A stretch of DNA of 48,249 nucleotides from a bacterium (GCA_024680555.1 JAILCC010000004.1:1-48249), one strand, 5' to 3'; counted from the first letter of the stretch, positions 1 to 9,965 are shown. The notes: generated from the sequence alone by a model not told the origin. A program made the numbers and translations.

Positions 1-660
1 CCCGATATATTCAACGCTGCATCATCTGCGTTATTTTCAATTGATGTCGTTATAGAGCCACTCGAAATATTGTATTCCCCAAGGTTGCTTGCCGTTGAAA
101 CGCTGCCGCCTGTTTGGGTTACGGTTCCGGATGCGTTGTTAACTGTACCGATTACTGTACCTGTAGTTGTGCCTGTAATATTGAGGTTTGCAATAGCGGA
201 ATTATTTGTAATTGTTGTGATTGCACCGTTTGAAATACCATAATTGTCAAGGTTGCTTGCCGTTGAAACGTTGCCACCTGTTTGAGTTACAGTGCCGTTG
301 GTATTGGTAACGGATTCCACATTTGCCGTTCCTGATATATTCAAAGCTGCATCATCTGCGTTGTTTTCAATTGATGTTGTTATTGAACCAGATGAAATAT
401 TGTATTCCCCAAGGTTGCTTGCCGTTGAAACACTACCGCCTGTTTGGGTTACAGTACCATTTGTATTATTAACTGTACCAATTACTGTACCTGCGGTTGT
501 GCCCGAAATATTAAGGTTTGCAATAGCGGAATTATTTGTAATTGTTGTGACTGCACCGTTTAAAATATCATACTTATCAAGGTTATTTACCGTTGTAATG
601 CTGCCGCCGGTTTGAGTTACCGAACCGTTAGTATTATTAAGTGTACCGATTAATGTACCT
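1..660 (-). repeat. 330-bp in-frame tandem repeat (110 aa) inside the adhesin gene
   Basis: Bases 1-330 and 331-660 are highly similar copies. For example, the stretch containing tgtattccccaaggttgctt lies at 71 and again at 401. Each 330-bp unit is made of two diverged ~165-bp subunits that share the aggttgcttgccgttgaaac type of core. A more degenerate subunit continues to about 830. The period is a multiple of three, so copy-number change would keep the reading frame. The first copy may extend beyond the window edge. Confidence 0.85.
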
Positions 661-3600
661 GCGGTTGTGCCTGTAATATTGAGGTCTGCAATGTCGGCAT
701 TGTTTGTAAATGTTGTGATTGTACCGTTTGCAATATCATAATCATCTAAATTGTTCACCGTTGCAACAATGCCGCCAGATTGCGCTACCGAACCGTTAGT
801 ATTTGTAACTGTCACAACACTTGCCGTTCCTAAAATGTTAAGTACCGCAGCATCCGCATTATTTTGAATTGTTCCGGTAATTGCGCCACCGGAAATTGCG
901 TATCTGTCAGCATTTACAGCATTCGCCACACTTCCGCTTGTTTGTGTGACACTACCAAATGTATTCGTGACCAGAGCAACATTAGTCGGATTTGCCGGAG
1001 AAGTTTGTCTTACGGAAAGCGATGCAGACGGATTATTATTTGTTATTGATGTTGTAATAGAACCGCCAGAAATATCATAGATTGCGGAATTTATAGCAGT
1101 TCCGACAGAACCCGAAGTTTGGTCAACAGAACCGTTATTATTAACAGAAGTAACAGAACCACCGGCAACAGTAGCGTTTGTACCGGAACTAACATTCAAG
1201 ATACCGGTGATTGTACCTGTTGTTTCCAATGTACCATCAAGTATATTTACATTTTGGGCAATAGAACCCTCATTATATACGATATTAGAGGTGTCAATAT
1301 CAGTATGTCCGCTACCTGTAATCGTTGAAACTATTGTACCGTCAGTAACATAGTATGTTCCATTATTTGTGACTGAAGAAGATGAAATATAGTCCGCATC
1401 GGTATTCAACAAACTGTTTGCAGCAATGGATATTGAAGTATTTGCATTTAAGGAGGAGCCTGCATTCAACGTCAGCCTTGTGTTATTTGTACCGTTACCG
1501 ATGGTTAATGCGTTTGCGGCACTATCTGATGTAATAACGGCATTGTTTGTTGAGCCGTTGTTATAATGTAAATTTGAACCATCGTTTATTTCTACCGTGC
1601 CGCCTGCAGTTCTGCTCAATGCAGTCGCCAAAGCCAAATCCGAGTTTGAAAGGACCAACCTACCATTAGTTAACAAATAAGATTGGTTAGCATCGGTTGT
1701 ATCGTCTCTTCCCGAGAGGGTTAACACGCCTCCGGATTGAGAAATATGACCGCCCCATGTATCCGTTCCGTCAATGGTAACACCGATATTAGTACCACTT
1801 GTGGTTGTGTTTTGAATTAAAAGAGTATTCCCCGATGCAAGGGTAAATGCGGTAGCACCTGCTATGTAATCTCCGGAATTATTCAGAACACTGGATTGCG
1901 TACTTGAACCGACTATTGTATCTTCCAATGTCAAAATTCCGGCATTTGCGTGAATTGTTTTTGAGGAGTCTGTTTGGATTCCCTTTAATAACGCATTACC
2001 TGTGCCAAGCAAAGTAATTGAACCTGACGACCACGTATCATGAGCAGCATCAAGTACAAGACTTGAACCTGAGTCCACAATGATATCTCCGGCTATATTC
2101 AATATAACCGCATCTGCAATTGTATCACCGCTGCCTAAAAGTACATTGCTGGTATTTATGGTTAAAGAACCTGTATTTGCGGTCAAGCTACCTGTTTTGT
2201 TATAATTTGTACCGACAACTCTTGTTTGATCGGCTATATTAGCCAAAATCAGGTTGCCGCCATTCAAAGTTACATCGCCCAACCAATTTACTCTGGAATT
2301 GGACATCGCATGTGTTGAAGCACCGCCGTCAAGTGTAACCGTACCTGAAGTAATATCAAGAGTACTTCCGCTTTCTATTACAACTTTTGCCGCATCCGTT
2401 CCCGCAGTAACAGTACCACCCGCAACAGTAAAGTCGGAATTTATATTAAATGTACCCTTACTTATTTCCGAACCGGAGGCAAAATTTACCGTTCCGCCGT
2501 TATTGTTGAATACCGCACTTGCAGCAGAATCACCTTTTTGAGTTAGGCTGCCGGTAATACTTCCGCCACCGAGTGTATAATTACCTGTATTATCAACATT
2601 TCCTACACTACCTGCATTTTGGGAATATGTACCTGCGTTATTAACTGTTGCAACACTGCCGCCCGTTTGATATGTACCTAATGTAGGAGCGGATGCCGTT
2701 GTCTCAGCATTATTTGTAAGAATTCCTGTTACGGAACCTGCCGTATGTTCAAATCTACCGTTATTAACTACATTGTTCAATGTTCCTGCGTCTGATTGTC
2801 TCAAGGTAGCATTTGCATTAACAGTTGTAGTTCCTGTTATTGAACCTGTTGTATTATTCAATGAATTATCATAGACAAGAACATTCTGTTGAATTGAACC
2901 TGTATTAGTTACACTGCCGCCTTGAATTGTTGTAGTACCGGTACCGGTAACGGTTTTATTCAAACTGCCCCCGTTTAACACAAGTGAACCATTGTTTGTT
3001 GTGGCAGCTGAAACATTTGAAGCATTTATAGTTAATTTGCTATTTTCTGTATATGTGTCAACACTGTACAGCGCATTTCTTTCATCCGCACTTAAAATAC
3101 TAATTCGGCTATCATCATTAGCACCCGCAATTGAAGTATTAGACGTTACGTTACCATCGATAACAGTTTCCCCTGTTCCGAGAACCGTCAAATTATTTGT
3201 AAGAGCAGAAGCATCAGTTCCGCCTCTCATTATGTATCTTCCGTTATTTGTAAAAGTTCCTACCGATGTATTATTCATATCCGGAACACGAGCCGAAAGA
3301 ACAGAACCCGAATTAATAGTAACCGAATTTTGATAAATTGCTTTGTTGTCTGCCAAAGTGACAAAAGCATTATGAGTAGCATCACCAATTACGGTTGCAC
3401 CCACTGCACTTCTGTATCCTGAGGCATTGTTTACACCGTTCGCCAGACTTATATCACTGCCATAAAGGTTTAATGTTCCTGCCGAAAGGTTAATTATATC
3501 GCCGCTCAATGAACCGCCATATATATTTGTAGTTGCACCGTTATACAAGTTGCCGGTAATTGTACCGCCCGCATAATTGTTTAAAATGGCTCCTGTTTCC

Positions 3601-5939
3601 ACAAGAGTTTGCCCCACCGAACCATAGTTGTTCAATGTGCCGTATATTTGTGTGCTGTTGTCCTGATTGATTGTTCCTCTGTTTGTTACCGGAGTAGAGC
3701 CTGCATACCTATCCGCAGATTCAATTATAGTCCTACCTGTACCCGAAATACTGTATTCTGAAGCAAATTCACCTCCGATAAGATGAACTCCCGACGATAT
3801 ATCGTTGATAACGTTAGATTTAATATGACCTGCATCGGAATAAATCATACCTGATACCACTGATATTCCGCCATCTTGCTGAACATCAGCATCAAATACA
3901 ACATATCTGCCGCTTGCGCCTGTTTGAACGGTTGTTTTTCCCGCACCCGAAACAGCATAAGCCAAAGTTTTCGTTAACGTGTTGCCTGTTGTAACAATCA
4001 ATCCACCATTATTTTCAACGGTTGAACCTATATTTTCAGCAGAAACAGTTAATGAGGCTGCATCTGTAATTGAAGAATCTCCGTCTAAAACTCGTCTTTC
4101 CGCAGCACTTAAAATACCGATATTCCCTGCCGCAAATAAATCATTGGAAACAACCGCACCGTCAATAATTATGTCCCCTGTACCACTTATAGCCTGTCTT
4201 ACCGCACTGTCGCCTTTAAAGACAATTGTTCCATTATCCACTAAATTGGCAATACTTGTTGTTCCGTATCCAGTATTAAACGCAGAAGCGGCAACATTTA
4301 ATCTCGCATTCGGATTTATAGTAACATTTTTTTGGCGCAAAGAACCTGCCGTTGTGGGTGTAAGAGTAACATTGACAGCATTTGTGCCATCACCGATATT
4401 CAATGTGCCTACATCGGGAGTTCCTACGGAATTTGTCGTTACCAAACCTGTTTGAATTTTAAAATCAGATGACATAATATCCAAAGTTTGGTCATTTATA
4501 ATTGTTCCCGTAACAGCCGCACCGGTATAAAATATTGCATGAGCGTCCGCAGAAGTATTTGTAAAATCTCCATCTATGACGTTGCCGACAGAAAGCGTAT
4601 CTCCGGTCATATTATTAATCACATCAGCCGTAATTTTGCCGCCTGCTAATTTTAAATGTCCGCTACCTGTCGCATATACTGTTTGCTGCTTGATACCTAT
4701 AGCATTTCCGATATTCAAAAATACAGATTTTCCGTCATCAACAAAAATAGTCGTGATACCGGGTTTTGTATCGTCAGAACGAGTAATTTCAATAGTATCT
4801 GAAGTTCCTGCACTATAATTTTCAGTATAGTTTATGTTTAGCGTTTTATCATTTTTTATATTTTTAAGTTGAGTATTTGTCGTATTAAACGTACCGTTAT
4901 TTGTAATCGAGCCGGCAATTGTACCGCCGGTCATATTATACGTTCCGTCATTTATAACATTTCCCGTTACATCCCCTCCGGCTTGGGTAAATGTGTATGC
5001 CGCATCATTATCTATCCCCCCTACAGTACCGGATGAAATTGCCATATCTATAGCAGTGAACAGTGTTCCCTGCAGAGTACCCTGATTGTTAAACTTGCCG
5101 CCATTAACAGTCAAATCACCTGTTAGGGTATTTCCTGCCGTAACAGTAAGCGTACCATTATCAAGGACTATAGCATCTGCGTTTACATCACCGTCAAAAA
5201 CGACTTCTCCCGAACTGCTTGAAGTACCGTTTACGATAATTCTGTAATTTGCACCGTCAATACCGTCACCTATAGTGATTTTCTTGCCGTTTGCAGCCTT
5301 GAGTTTAAGAGAAATCAAACTTTCGGGATTTGTGCCTGCCATATATATGCCGTTAGGAGTAAGGTTAGTGCCTGTCCCCTGCGTATTGCCCGAAAAAGTT
5401 ACATTGTCGCCTGCCGAAGTTGCATCAATTACAATATCTTTTTCGGAAAATATTGCGCCGCCCCGATAATCTGCAGAGTTATTTTGGAATGAAGCATCAG
5501 AAATTGACTCAATAGTACCAGTGTTGTATATTGCGCCGCCGTTCATAGAAGTATGGTTTGTAGAGAACCTAGTTCCAGATATAGTTACCCTGCCCCCCGA
5601 AGCAACATTGAGTGTTGAGCCTGAAGATGTACTGTTAAACCCTGTAAAACTCCCCCCATTTATAGTAAAACCGTCTATCGCTACGGAAATAGCACTATCC
5701 GTAAATGTTGTACCCGTTACAATATAATTGGACAAATTCATTGTCGGCGAACCGCCTACAACAATTTGGGTTCCGTCAGCGGTAATATTACTGTTTAAAG
5801 TAACGCTGTTACCGCTGTTCAAATTTGTTTTTAACTCATCCCACGTACTTACATCAACTGCTGATGCCGCAGTACCGACAGACAACATGGACATAGCCAT
5901 AGCTGCAGCCAGCAAAGGTCTTCCATTTGCTCTGCTCAT
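1..5939 (-). CDS. Giant secreted Pmp-like repeat adhesin, 3' end beyond window
   Basis: The reverse strand is open without a stop from an ATG at 5939 to the left edge, about 1,979 codons, so the C-terminus is missing. The start has a GGAG ribosome site about 7 bases upstream. Residues 1-27 form a signal peptide ending near ASA. The first mature residues read TWDELKTNLNSGNSVTLNS, followed by FSTNHTSMNGGAIYN and FQNNSADYRGGAIF. These are the FxxN and GGAI motifs of chlamydial polymorphic outer-membrane proteins and related beta-helix proteins. The rest is rich in Thr, Asn, Gly and Ser, with recurrent NGTVTQTGG and ALNISG stretches typical of a long repetitive beta-solenoid. It is probably displayed on the surface or secreted, and adhesion is inferred. 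Whether a C-terminal autotransporter barrel or another anchor follows cannot be seen. No long frame exists on the opposite strand. Confidence 0.85.
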   Translation of the reverse strand, partial: MSRANGRPLLAAAMAMSMLSVGTAASAVDVSTWDELKTNLNSGNSVTLNSNITADGTQIVVGGSPTMNLSNYIVTGTTFTDSAISVAIDGFTINGGSFTGFNSTSSGSTLNVASGGRVTISGTRFSTNHTSMNGGAIYNTGTIESISDASFQNNSADYRGGAIFSEKDIVIDATSAGDNVTFSGNTQGTGTNLTPNGIYMAGTNPESLISLKLKAANGKKITIGDGIDGANYRIIVNGTSSSSGEVVFDGDVNADAIVLDNGTLTVTAGNTLTGDLTVNGGKFNNQGTLQGTLFTAIDMAISSGTVGGIDNDAAYTFTQAGGDVTGNVINDGTYNMTGGTIAGSITNNGTFNTTNTQLKNIKNDKTLNINYTENYSAGTSDTIEITRSDDTKPGITTIFVDDGKSVFLNIGNAIGIKQQTVYATGSGHLKLAGGKITADVINNMTGDTLSVGNVIDGDFTNTSADAHAIFYTGAAVTGTIINDQTLDIMSSDFKIQTGLVTTNSVGTPDVGTLNIGDGTNAVNVTLTPTTAGSLRQKNVTINPNARLNVAASAFNTGYGTTSIANLVDNGTIVFKGDSAVRQAISGTGDIIIDGAVVSNDLFAAGNIGILSAAERRVLDGDSSITDAASLTVSAENIGSTVENNGGLIVTTGNTLTKTLAYAVSGAGKTTVQTGASGRYVVFDADVQQDGGISVVSGMIYSDAGHIKSNVINDISSGVHLIGGEFASEYSISGTGRTIIESADRYAGSTPVTNRGTINQDNSTQIYGTLNNYGSVGQTLVETGAILNNYAGGTITGNLYNGATTNIYGGSLSGDIINLSAGTLNLYGSDISLANGVNNASGYRSAVGATVIGDATHNAFVTLADNKAIYQNSVTINSGSVLSARVPDMNNTSVGTFTNNGRYIMRGGTDASALTNNLTVLGTGETVIDGNVTSNTSIAGANDDSRISILSADERNALYSVDTYTENSKLTINASNVSAATTNNGSLVLNGGSLNKTVTGTGTTTIQGGSVTNTGSIQQNVLVYDNSLNNTTGSITGTTTVNANATLRQSDAGTLNNVVNNGRFEHTAGSVTGILTNNAETTASAPTLGTYQTGGSVATVNNAGTYSQNAGSVGNVDNTGNYTLGGGSITGSLTQKGDSAASAVFNNNGGTVNFASGSEISKGTFNINSDFTVAGGTVTAGTDAAKVVIESGSTLDITSGTVTLDGGASTHAMSNSRVNWLGDVTLNGGNLILANIADQTRVVGTNYNKTGSLTANTGSLTINTSNVLLGSGDTIADAVILNIAGDIIVDSGSSLVLDAAHDTWSSGSITLLGTGNALLKGIQTDSSKTIHANAGILTLEDTIVGSSTQSSVLNNSGDYIAGATAFTLASGNTLLIQNTTTSGTNIGVTIDGTDTWGGHISQSGGVLTLSGRDDTTDANQSYLLTNGRLVLSNSDLALATALSRTAGGTVEINDGSNLHYNNGSTNNAVITSDSAANALTIGNGTNNTRLTLNAGSSLNANTSISIAANSLLNTDADYISSSSVTNNGTYYVTDGTIVSTITGSGHTDIDTSNIVYNEGSIAQNVNILDGTLETTGTITGILNVSSGTNATVAGGSVTSVNNNGSVDQTSGSVGTAINSAIYDISGGSITTSITNNNPSASLSVRQTSPANPTNVALVTNTFGSVTQTSGSVANAVNADRYAISGGAITGTIQNNADAAVLNILGTASVVTVTNTNGSVAQSGGIVATVNNLDDYDIANGTITTFTNNADIADLNITGTTAGTLIGTLNNTNGSVTQTGGSITTVNNLDKYDILNGAVTTITNNSAIANLNISGTTAGTVIGTVNNTNGTVTQTGGSVSTASNLGEYNISSGSITTSIENNADDAALNISGTANVESVTNTNGTVTQTGGNVSTASNLDNYGISNGAITTITNNSAIANLNITGTTTGTVIGTVNNASGTVTQTGGSVSTASNLGEYNISSGSITTSIENNADDAALNIS

Positions 5940-6078
5940 TCTGTTACTCCATATTTAATAATTTGCGCAATAAAATTAAACTACATCTCTACTGGTGTTA
6001 TTTTACCTTATTTAGCGGATAATGGCAAGATTTTTTGTCATTCATTAAGATGATTTTTTATGCCTGTCGTATAGCACC

Positions 6079-6107
6079 TTGACATTGTTTTTTGTATAAG
6101 TTATGAA
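6079..6107 (+). promoter_or_regulatory. Promoter of the flavodiiron gene
   Basis: TTGACA (6079-6084) is followed after 17 bases by TATGAA (6102-6107), about 33 bases before the ATG. The -35 matches the consensus and the -10 is fair. A strong AAGGGGAG ribosome site lies at 6128-6135. The same 200-bp gap must also hold the divergent promoter of the adhesin, which I could not place. Confidence 0.5.
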
Positions 6108-6140
6108 ATTACATAGGTTATATTAAAAAGGGGAGATAAA

Positions 6141-7328
6141 ATGAGAAAATCCGTAAAAAACAACGTAAGCTGGGTAGGCTACATTGATTGGGAACTTGAA
6201 ACATTTCATGGTGACGAATACTCCATTACCAACGGTTCAAGCCAAAACTCTTATCTTATTGAAGAGGGAAAAACCGTTCTCATAGATACAGTTTGGACTC
6301 CGCACAGAGCCGATTTTGTCGAAAATTTAAAGAGTGAAATTGACCTTAAAAAGATAGATTTTATTGTAGCCAATCACGCAGAATGTGACCACTCCGGTTC
6401 TTTGACCACACTAATGGAAGAAATCCCCGATACCCCGATATACTGCACCGCAGCATTTGTAAAAAGCGTTGAAGGACAGTTCGGTAAAAAAGGATGGAAC
6501 TTTAACATAGTTAAAACAGGTGATTCCGTAGATATCGGCAACGGCAAAAAACTAATCTTCATAGAAATGAAAATGCTCCACTGGCCCGATTCTATGGCAA
6601 CATATATGACAGGTGACAATATCCTGTTTTCAAACGACGCATTCGGGCAACACTTTGCGGTAGAAGAACTCTTTGCCGACAGAGCAAATCAATGCCTGCT
6701 ATGGAAAGAAGCATTAAAATACTTTGTAAATATACTCAACCCGTTTGCAATGTTAATTCCTAAAAAAATTGAAGAAATAAAAGGCTTTAATCTCCCTATA
6801 GATATTATCGCACCGTCACACGGCGCAATTTGGAGAGAAAGCCCCATGCAAATTGTTGAAAAATATGATGAGTGGGCAAAAGCGTATCAAGAAAATCAAG
6901 TTACAATTGCATACGACACCATGTGGGAAGGTACGACTAAAATTGCACACAAAATCGCATCGGAAATTCATAACCAAAGTCCCGAAACTGTTGTTAAACT
7001 TTTCAATATTTCAAAACAAGACAAAAACGAAATTATGACAGAAGTATTTAAATCAAAAGCAATAGCCGTCGGCTCTCCGACAGAAATGAACGATATTCTC
7101 TCCGGAGTATCAGGTTGGCTTTCGTTCTTAAAAGCATTGAAATTTAAAAATAAAAAAGCAGGCGCATTCGGCTGCTATGGATGGAGCGGGGAAAGCGTAA
7201 AAATTCTTCAGGACAGATTAAAAGATGCAGGATTCAACGTAATTGAAGAGAATATCAAGTCTCTTTGGAATCCTGATGAAACTGATTTTGAAAAAATTCC
7301 CGAATTTGTAAAAAGTCTGCTTTCATAA
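6141..7328 (+). CDS. Flavodiiron protein (O2/NO reductase)
   Basis: This is a cytoplasmic flavodiiron protein of 395 residues, the usual length for the simple two-domain class. The N-terminal metallo-beta-lactamase-like domain (about 30-245) carries the full diiron ligand set: H79, E81, D83 and H84 in NHAECDHSG, then H147, D166 and H227. The C-terminal flavodoxin domain (about 253-395) starts with the FMN loop around TMWEGT (260-265). The family reduces O2 to water and/or NO to N2O and protects anaerobes. The sequence does not tell which substrate is preferred. The usual electron donor is rubredoxin, and a rubredoxin gene lies at 28823-28981. The gene appears monocistronic with its own promoter. 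The next gene starts 72 bases later and has its own ribosome site. Confidence 0.93.
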   Translation: MRKSVKNNVSWVGYIDWELETFHGDEYSITNGSSQNSYLIEEGKTVLIDTVWTPHRADFVENLKSEIDLKKIDFIVANHAECDHSGSLTTLMEEIPDTPIYCTAAFVKSVEGQFGKKGWNFNIVKTGDSVDIGNGKKLIFIEMKMLHWPDSMATYMTGDNILFSNDAFGQHFAVEELFADRANQCLLWKEALKYFVNILNPFAMLIPKKIEEIKGFNLPIDIIAPSHGAIWRESPMQIVEKYDEWAKAYQENQVTIAYDTMWEGTTKIAHKIASEIHNQSPETVVKLFNISKQDKNEIMTEVFKSKAIAVGSPTEMNDILSGVSGWLSFLKALKFKNKKAGAFGCYGWSGESVKILQDRLKDAGFNVIEENIKSLWNPDETDFEKIPEFVKSLLS

Positions 7329-7400
7329 AATCATTATCCGAATGAACCTTTTTTCAATTATCTTCGTTATAAATACGAAGCACGAAAAGGAGGCTCGGAT

Positions 7401-7697
7401 ATGAAAAAGATAATATTAGCCATGATGGTATGTTTTATGTTTGCGGGAGCAGGATATTGCGCACCAAACCACCACAACAAACACCATAAAGACCATGTGG
7501 CAGCACCACCGCCACCACCGCAACACAACATTGTAACCGTTCGCAGACACAAACATCATGTGCCTTTATATCCGTATGAGTATTACCCTGCTCCATACGG
7601 AACTCAAGTAATAATAAATACCGGCGGCTTTTCAGTCGGCTACGGTACAGGTTACGGCGGCAGTTATATAAACTACGGCGGCAGTTTCAGATTATAA
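7401..7697 (+). CDS. Small secreted His-rich, Tyr/Gly-rich protein
   Basis: This 98-residue protein is of unknown function. An AAGGAGG site (7387-7393) with 7-base spacing supports the start. Residues 1-20 form a signal peptide (KKIILAMMVCFMFAGAGYCA); the AGYC does not fit a lipobox well, so simple Sec secretion is likelier than a lipoprotein. The mature part begins with a His cluster (NHHNKHHKDH), then a run of five prolines, a second basic/His patch (RRHKHHV), and a C-terminal half rich in Tyr and Gly (GYGTGYGGSYINYGG). The His clusters could bind metal and the Tyr/Gly tail resembles structural envelope proteins; both are inferences. It ends one base before the convergent hydrolase gene. 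Confidence 0.75.
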   Translation: MKKIILAMMVCFMFAGAGYCAPNHHNKHHKDHVAAPPPPPQHNIVTVRRHKHHVPLYPYEYYPAPYGTQVIINTGGFSVGYGTGYGGSYINYGGSFRL

Positions 7698-7698
7698 T

Positions 7699-8778
7699 CT
7701 ATTTCATATATTCGGCAAAAAATTCTGCAAGCTTGTCGAAAGGAATTAAATCTACTCTATCGTACAAATCTACGTGCCCGGCATTTTTTACGTAGTACAA
7801 TTCTTTCGGCTCGCTTGCTTTTTTATACGCTTTTTCGCTAAATTCTTTAGAATGAGCATTATCTCCGGTTATAAAAAGAACCGCCCTCGGAGAAATCATA
7901 TTCAAATCTTCAAGAGGATAAAAATTCATAAATTTTGTGTTGCTTGCAAGCGTCGGATGAGTAGAGGTTTCATCGCCTACCGCACCCCTTGAAGTTCTGT
8001 AAAAATCATAAAATTCTTTTTGAATAGGATTTGTATTTTCGGTAAGTTCATTATCCGTACCGCCGGTATATTGCGTTGGTCTGAGCAAATACATATTGTA
8101 TCTTTCATATGCCGCCAGTTTTGCCGTCAATTTTCTTTCTTCCAGTGAAACAGAATTGTTCAAACCATTTCTTGCAGCAGTTCCCATATCATACATACTG
8201 ACAGTAGCCACCGCTTTTATTCGAGGATCGATTTTTGCTGCGCTAAGAGCAAAGCTTCCGCTTCCGCATATACCTATAACCCCTATTCGTGATTTATCCA
8301 CAAAATCTCTCGTTCCCAAAAAATCGACCGCAGCGCTGAAATCTTCGGCAAAAATTTCTGGTGCAACCGTATTTCTGCGATAACCTGCACTTTTACCCCA
8401 GAAGCTCAAATCCATAGCCAATGTTATATAGCCTCTTTCAGCCATTTTTTGAGCATACAGCATTGCGCTCTGTTCTTTTGTTGCTCCCATCGGATGCCCC
8501 ACAATAATTGCAGGATATTTCACCCCAAATTGGAAATCCTTAGGGGAAAACATTACCCCTTTTAATCTTATGCCGTACATGTTTCTAAAAGAAACTTTTT
8601 GACGGTAAAGGGTTTTACTTTTATAAAAGTTATCCGCCCCATTCGTAAGGTCGGGTATATAATTTTTATCAGGAATAAAAGCATTTTTGGGAGAATAATT
8701 CTTTGCCGCAAGCGAGGGCTGTCCTGCAATAAAAATCGTAATCAATATGGCAATGGCAAAAATTTTTGAAAATCTCAT
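7699..8778 (-). CDS. Secreted alpha/beta hydrolase, dienelactone-hydrolase-like
   Basis: This is an alpha/beta hydrolase of about 359 residues. I place the start at the ATG at 8778, which has GAGG six bases upstream; a GTG at 8790 in the same frame overlaps the previous gene by 4 bases and is the alternative. A signal peptide (FSKIFAIAILITIFIAGQPSLA) predicts export. The fold's landmarks are GHPMGAT (oxyanion region), AMDLSFWGKS, the nucleophile elbow GICGSG, ITGDNAHS near the acid, and NAGHVDLYD with the likely catalytic His. The elbow has Cys where classical esterases have Ser, as in dienelactone hydrolases and some YcjY-like proteins. The substrate is unknown. It is last in the run flavodoxin, yjbR-like, hydrolase. 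Confidence 0.82.
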   Translation of the reverse strand: MRFSKIFAIAILITIFIAGQPSLAAKNYSPKNAFIPDKNYIPDLTNGADNFYKSKTLYRQKVSFRNMYGIRLKGVMFSPKDFQFGVKYPAIIVGHPMGATKEQSAMLYAQKMAERGYITLAMDLSFWGKSAGYRRNTVAPEIFAEDFSAAVDFLGTRDFVDKSRIGVIGICGSGSFALSAAKIDPRIKAVATVSMYDMGTAARNGLNNSVSLEERKLTAKLAAYERYNMYLLRPTQYTGGTDNELTENTNPIQKEFYDFYRTSRGAVGDETSTHPTLASNTKFMNFYPLEDLNMISPRAVLFITGDNAHSKEFSEKAYKKASEPKELYYVKNAGHVDLYDRVDLIPFDKLAEFFAEYMK

Positions 8779-8786
8779 AACACACC

Positions 8787-9449
8787 TCACTTTAATGCTA
8801 ACTCATAGCTTTTATCCAACAACTTATATATTTCCACAAGAGATACCGAACCGTCAAGAATTATTGTAATCCAATGCTTTTTATTCATGTGATATCCGGG
8901 ATATATGTTGCCCTGCTCAAGCAGTTCGGGCATATTTTCCGTCTTAACTCTTATGTCAATTACCTCTATCGGCTCCTGGCTGTCAATACCGAGCCTATCT
9001 TTTTTTATCACCATAAAAACTATATACCATTTTTTATTATCCTTGCGACGCACAATTGCCGCATCGGGAGATTTTTCCCACAAAAATTCCAATTCGCCTT
9101 TGTATTTTTCGTAAATATGTTCTATAAGTTTCCTTGATTGCTGCGTTTTAAAAACATCATATTCAAAACACTTTTCGCAAATATCTCCTAAAACTCTTTC
9201 GTATTCTTCTCTCACCTGCCCGACAAATGTTCCGGCTTCACTTGTAAGATGTAAGGTATAAGGCTCATGAGTATCTCTTTCAAGCATTTTAGTTTTTACA
9301 ATGTTGGGAGAAATTATTTCAATATGCAGCTCAAATTCACCTTTCATAACGGGAACAGCCATAGAATAAGTCTTATTTTTCAAGATAAAACCATAGCCCA
9401 AAAGCCGCTTTTTATTTAGCTTTTTATATTGAAAAATGCTCAAACTCAT
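8787..9449 (-). CDS. MmcQ/YjbR family protein
   Basis: This 220-residue protein has a C-terminal half (about 120-215) that fits the MmcQ/YjbR fold: AAIVRRKDNKKWYIVFMVI, an EVIDIRVKTENMPELL segment, then NIYPGYHMNKKHWITIILD. The N-terminal ~110 residues are an extension seen in longer members of the family, containing LHLTSEAGTFVGQVREEYE and a short Cys pair (CEKC). The family resembles small DNA-binding proteins, but its function is not established. It starts 6 bases after the flavodoxin stop without a clear ribosome site of its own, which suggests translational coupling. The end of the frame touches the alternative GTG start of the hydrolase. Confidence 0.8.
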   Translation of the reverse strand: MSLSIFQYKKLNKKRLLGYGFILKNKTYSMAVPVMKGEFELHIEIISPNIVKTKMLERDTHEPYTLHLTSEAGTFVGQVREEYERVLGDICEKCFEYDVFKTQQSRKLIEHIYEKYKGELEFLWEKSPDAAIVRRKDNKKWYIVFMVIKKDRLGIDSQEPIEVIDIRVKTENMPELLEQGNIYPGYHMNKKHWITIILDGSVSLVEIYKLLDKSYELALK

Positions 9450-9455
9450 ACGAAC

Positions 9456-9935
9456 TTATATGCCGATAGTACCAACCCAGTTTTTTATATCGCCGACAGA
9501 GGGATTATGATTTAATAGTTTTCCCTGAATAAACTCGGCGTCAGGTGCGGATTTTTTCAAAAAGTCAACCGTTTTGCCAAAGCCGCTTCCGCCGGAAGTA
9601 GCAAAAAGAACAATTTTTTTGCCAGCAAAATCATAAGACTCCAAAAATGTATTTACAATAGTCGGAGCAATATACCACCAAATAGGGAACCCAAGAAATA
9701 TAGTATCATATTTTGATGTATCCAAATTATCCGCAACTATTGCCGGACGAGATGATTTATCTTCCATTTCAATAGTGCTTCTTGAACCTTTGTCCATCCA
9801 GTCCAAATCTGCTCTGGTATATGGAACTTCCGGCTTGATTTCATACATATCAGCCCCAAGAGCCGCTTGAAGGTTTTGTGCAACTTGTTTTGTAATACCG
9901 CTTGCGGAAAAATACGCTATCAATATATTTGACAT
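9456..9935 (-). CDS. Flavodoxin
   Basis: This 159-residue single-domain flavodoxin is of the group annotated flavodoxin-like/NAD(P)H-dependent reductase. The N-terminal FMN phosphate loop reads [13 protein letters not shown] (about 8-20). The second and third FMN loops are seen at [15 protein letters not shown] (about 80-94) and [13 protein letters not shown] (about 111-123). It is a cytoplasmic electron carrier or small flavin reductase; the partner is not evident. It is the first gene of a three-gene minus-strand run with the YjbR-like and hydrolase genes. A good promoter lies just upstream (9966-9995). Confidence 0.9.
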   Translation of the reverse strand: MSNILIAYFSASGITKQVAQNLQAALGADMYEIKPEVPYTRADLDWMDKGSRSTIEMEDKSSRPAIVADNLDTSKYDTIFLGFPIWWYIAPTIVNTFLESYDFAGKKIVLFATSGGSGFGKTVDFLKKSAPDAEFIQGKLLNHNPSVGDIKNWVGTIGI

Positions 9936-9965
9936 TATTTTTTCTCCAAAATATTTTCTAGTTTT

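Noticed and set aside
292..5958. Several short plus-strand frames in the first 6 kb
   Set aside because: They lie opposite one continuous minus-strand frame with a signal peptide and repeats, and show no protein-like features of their own.
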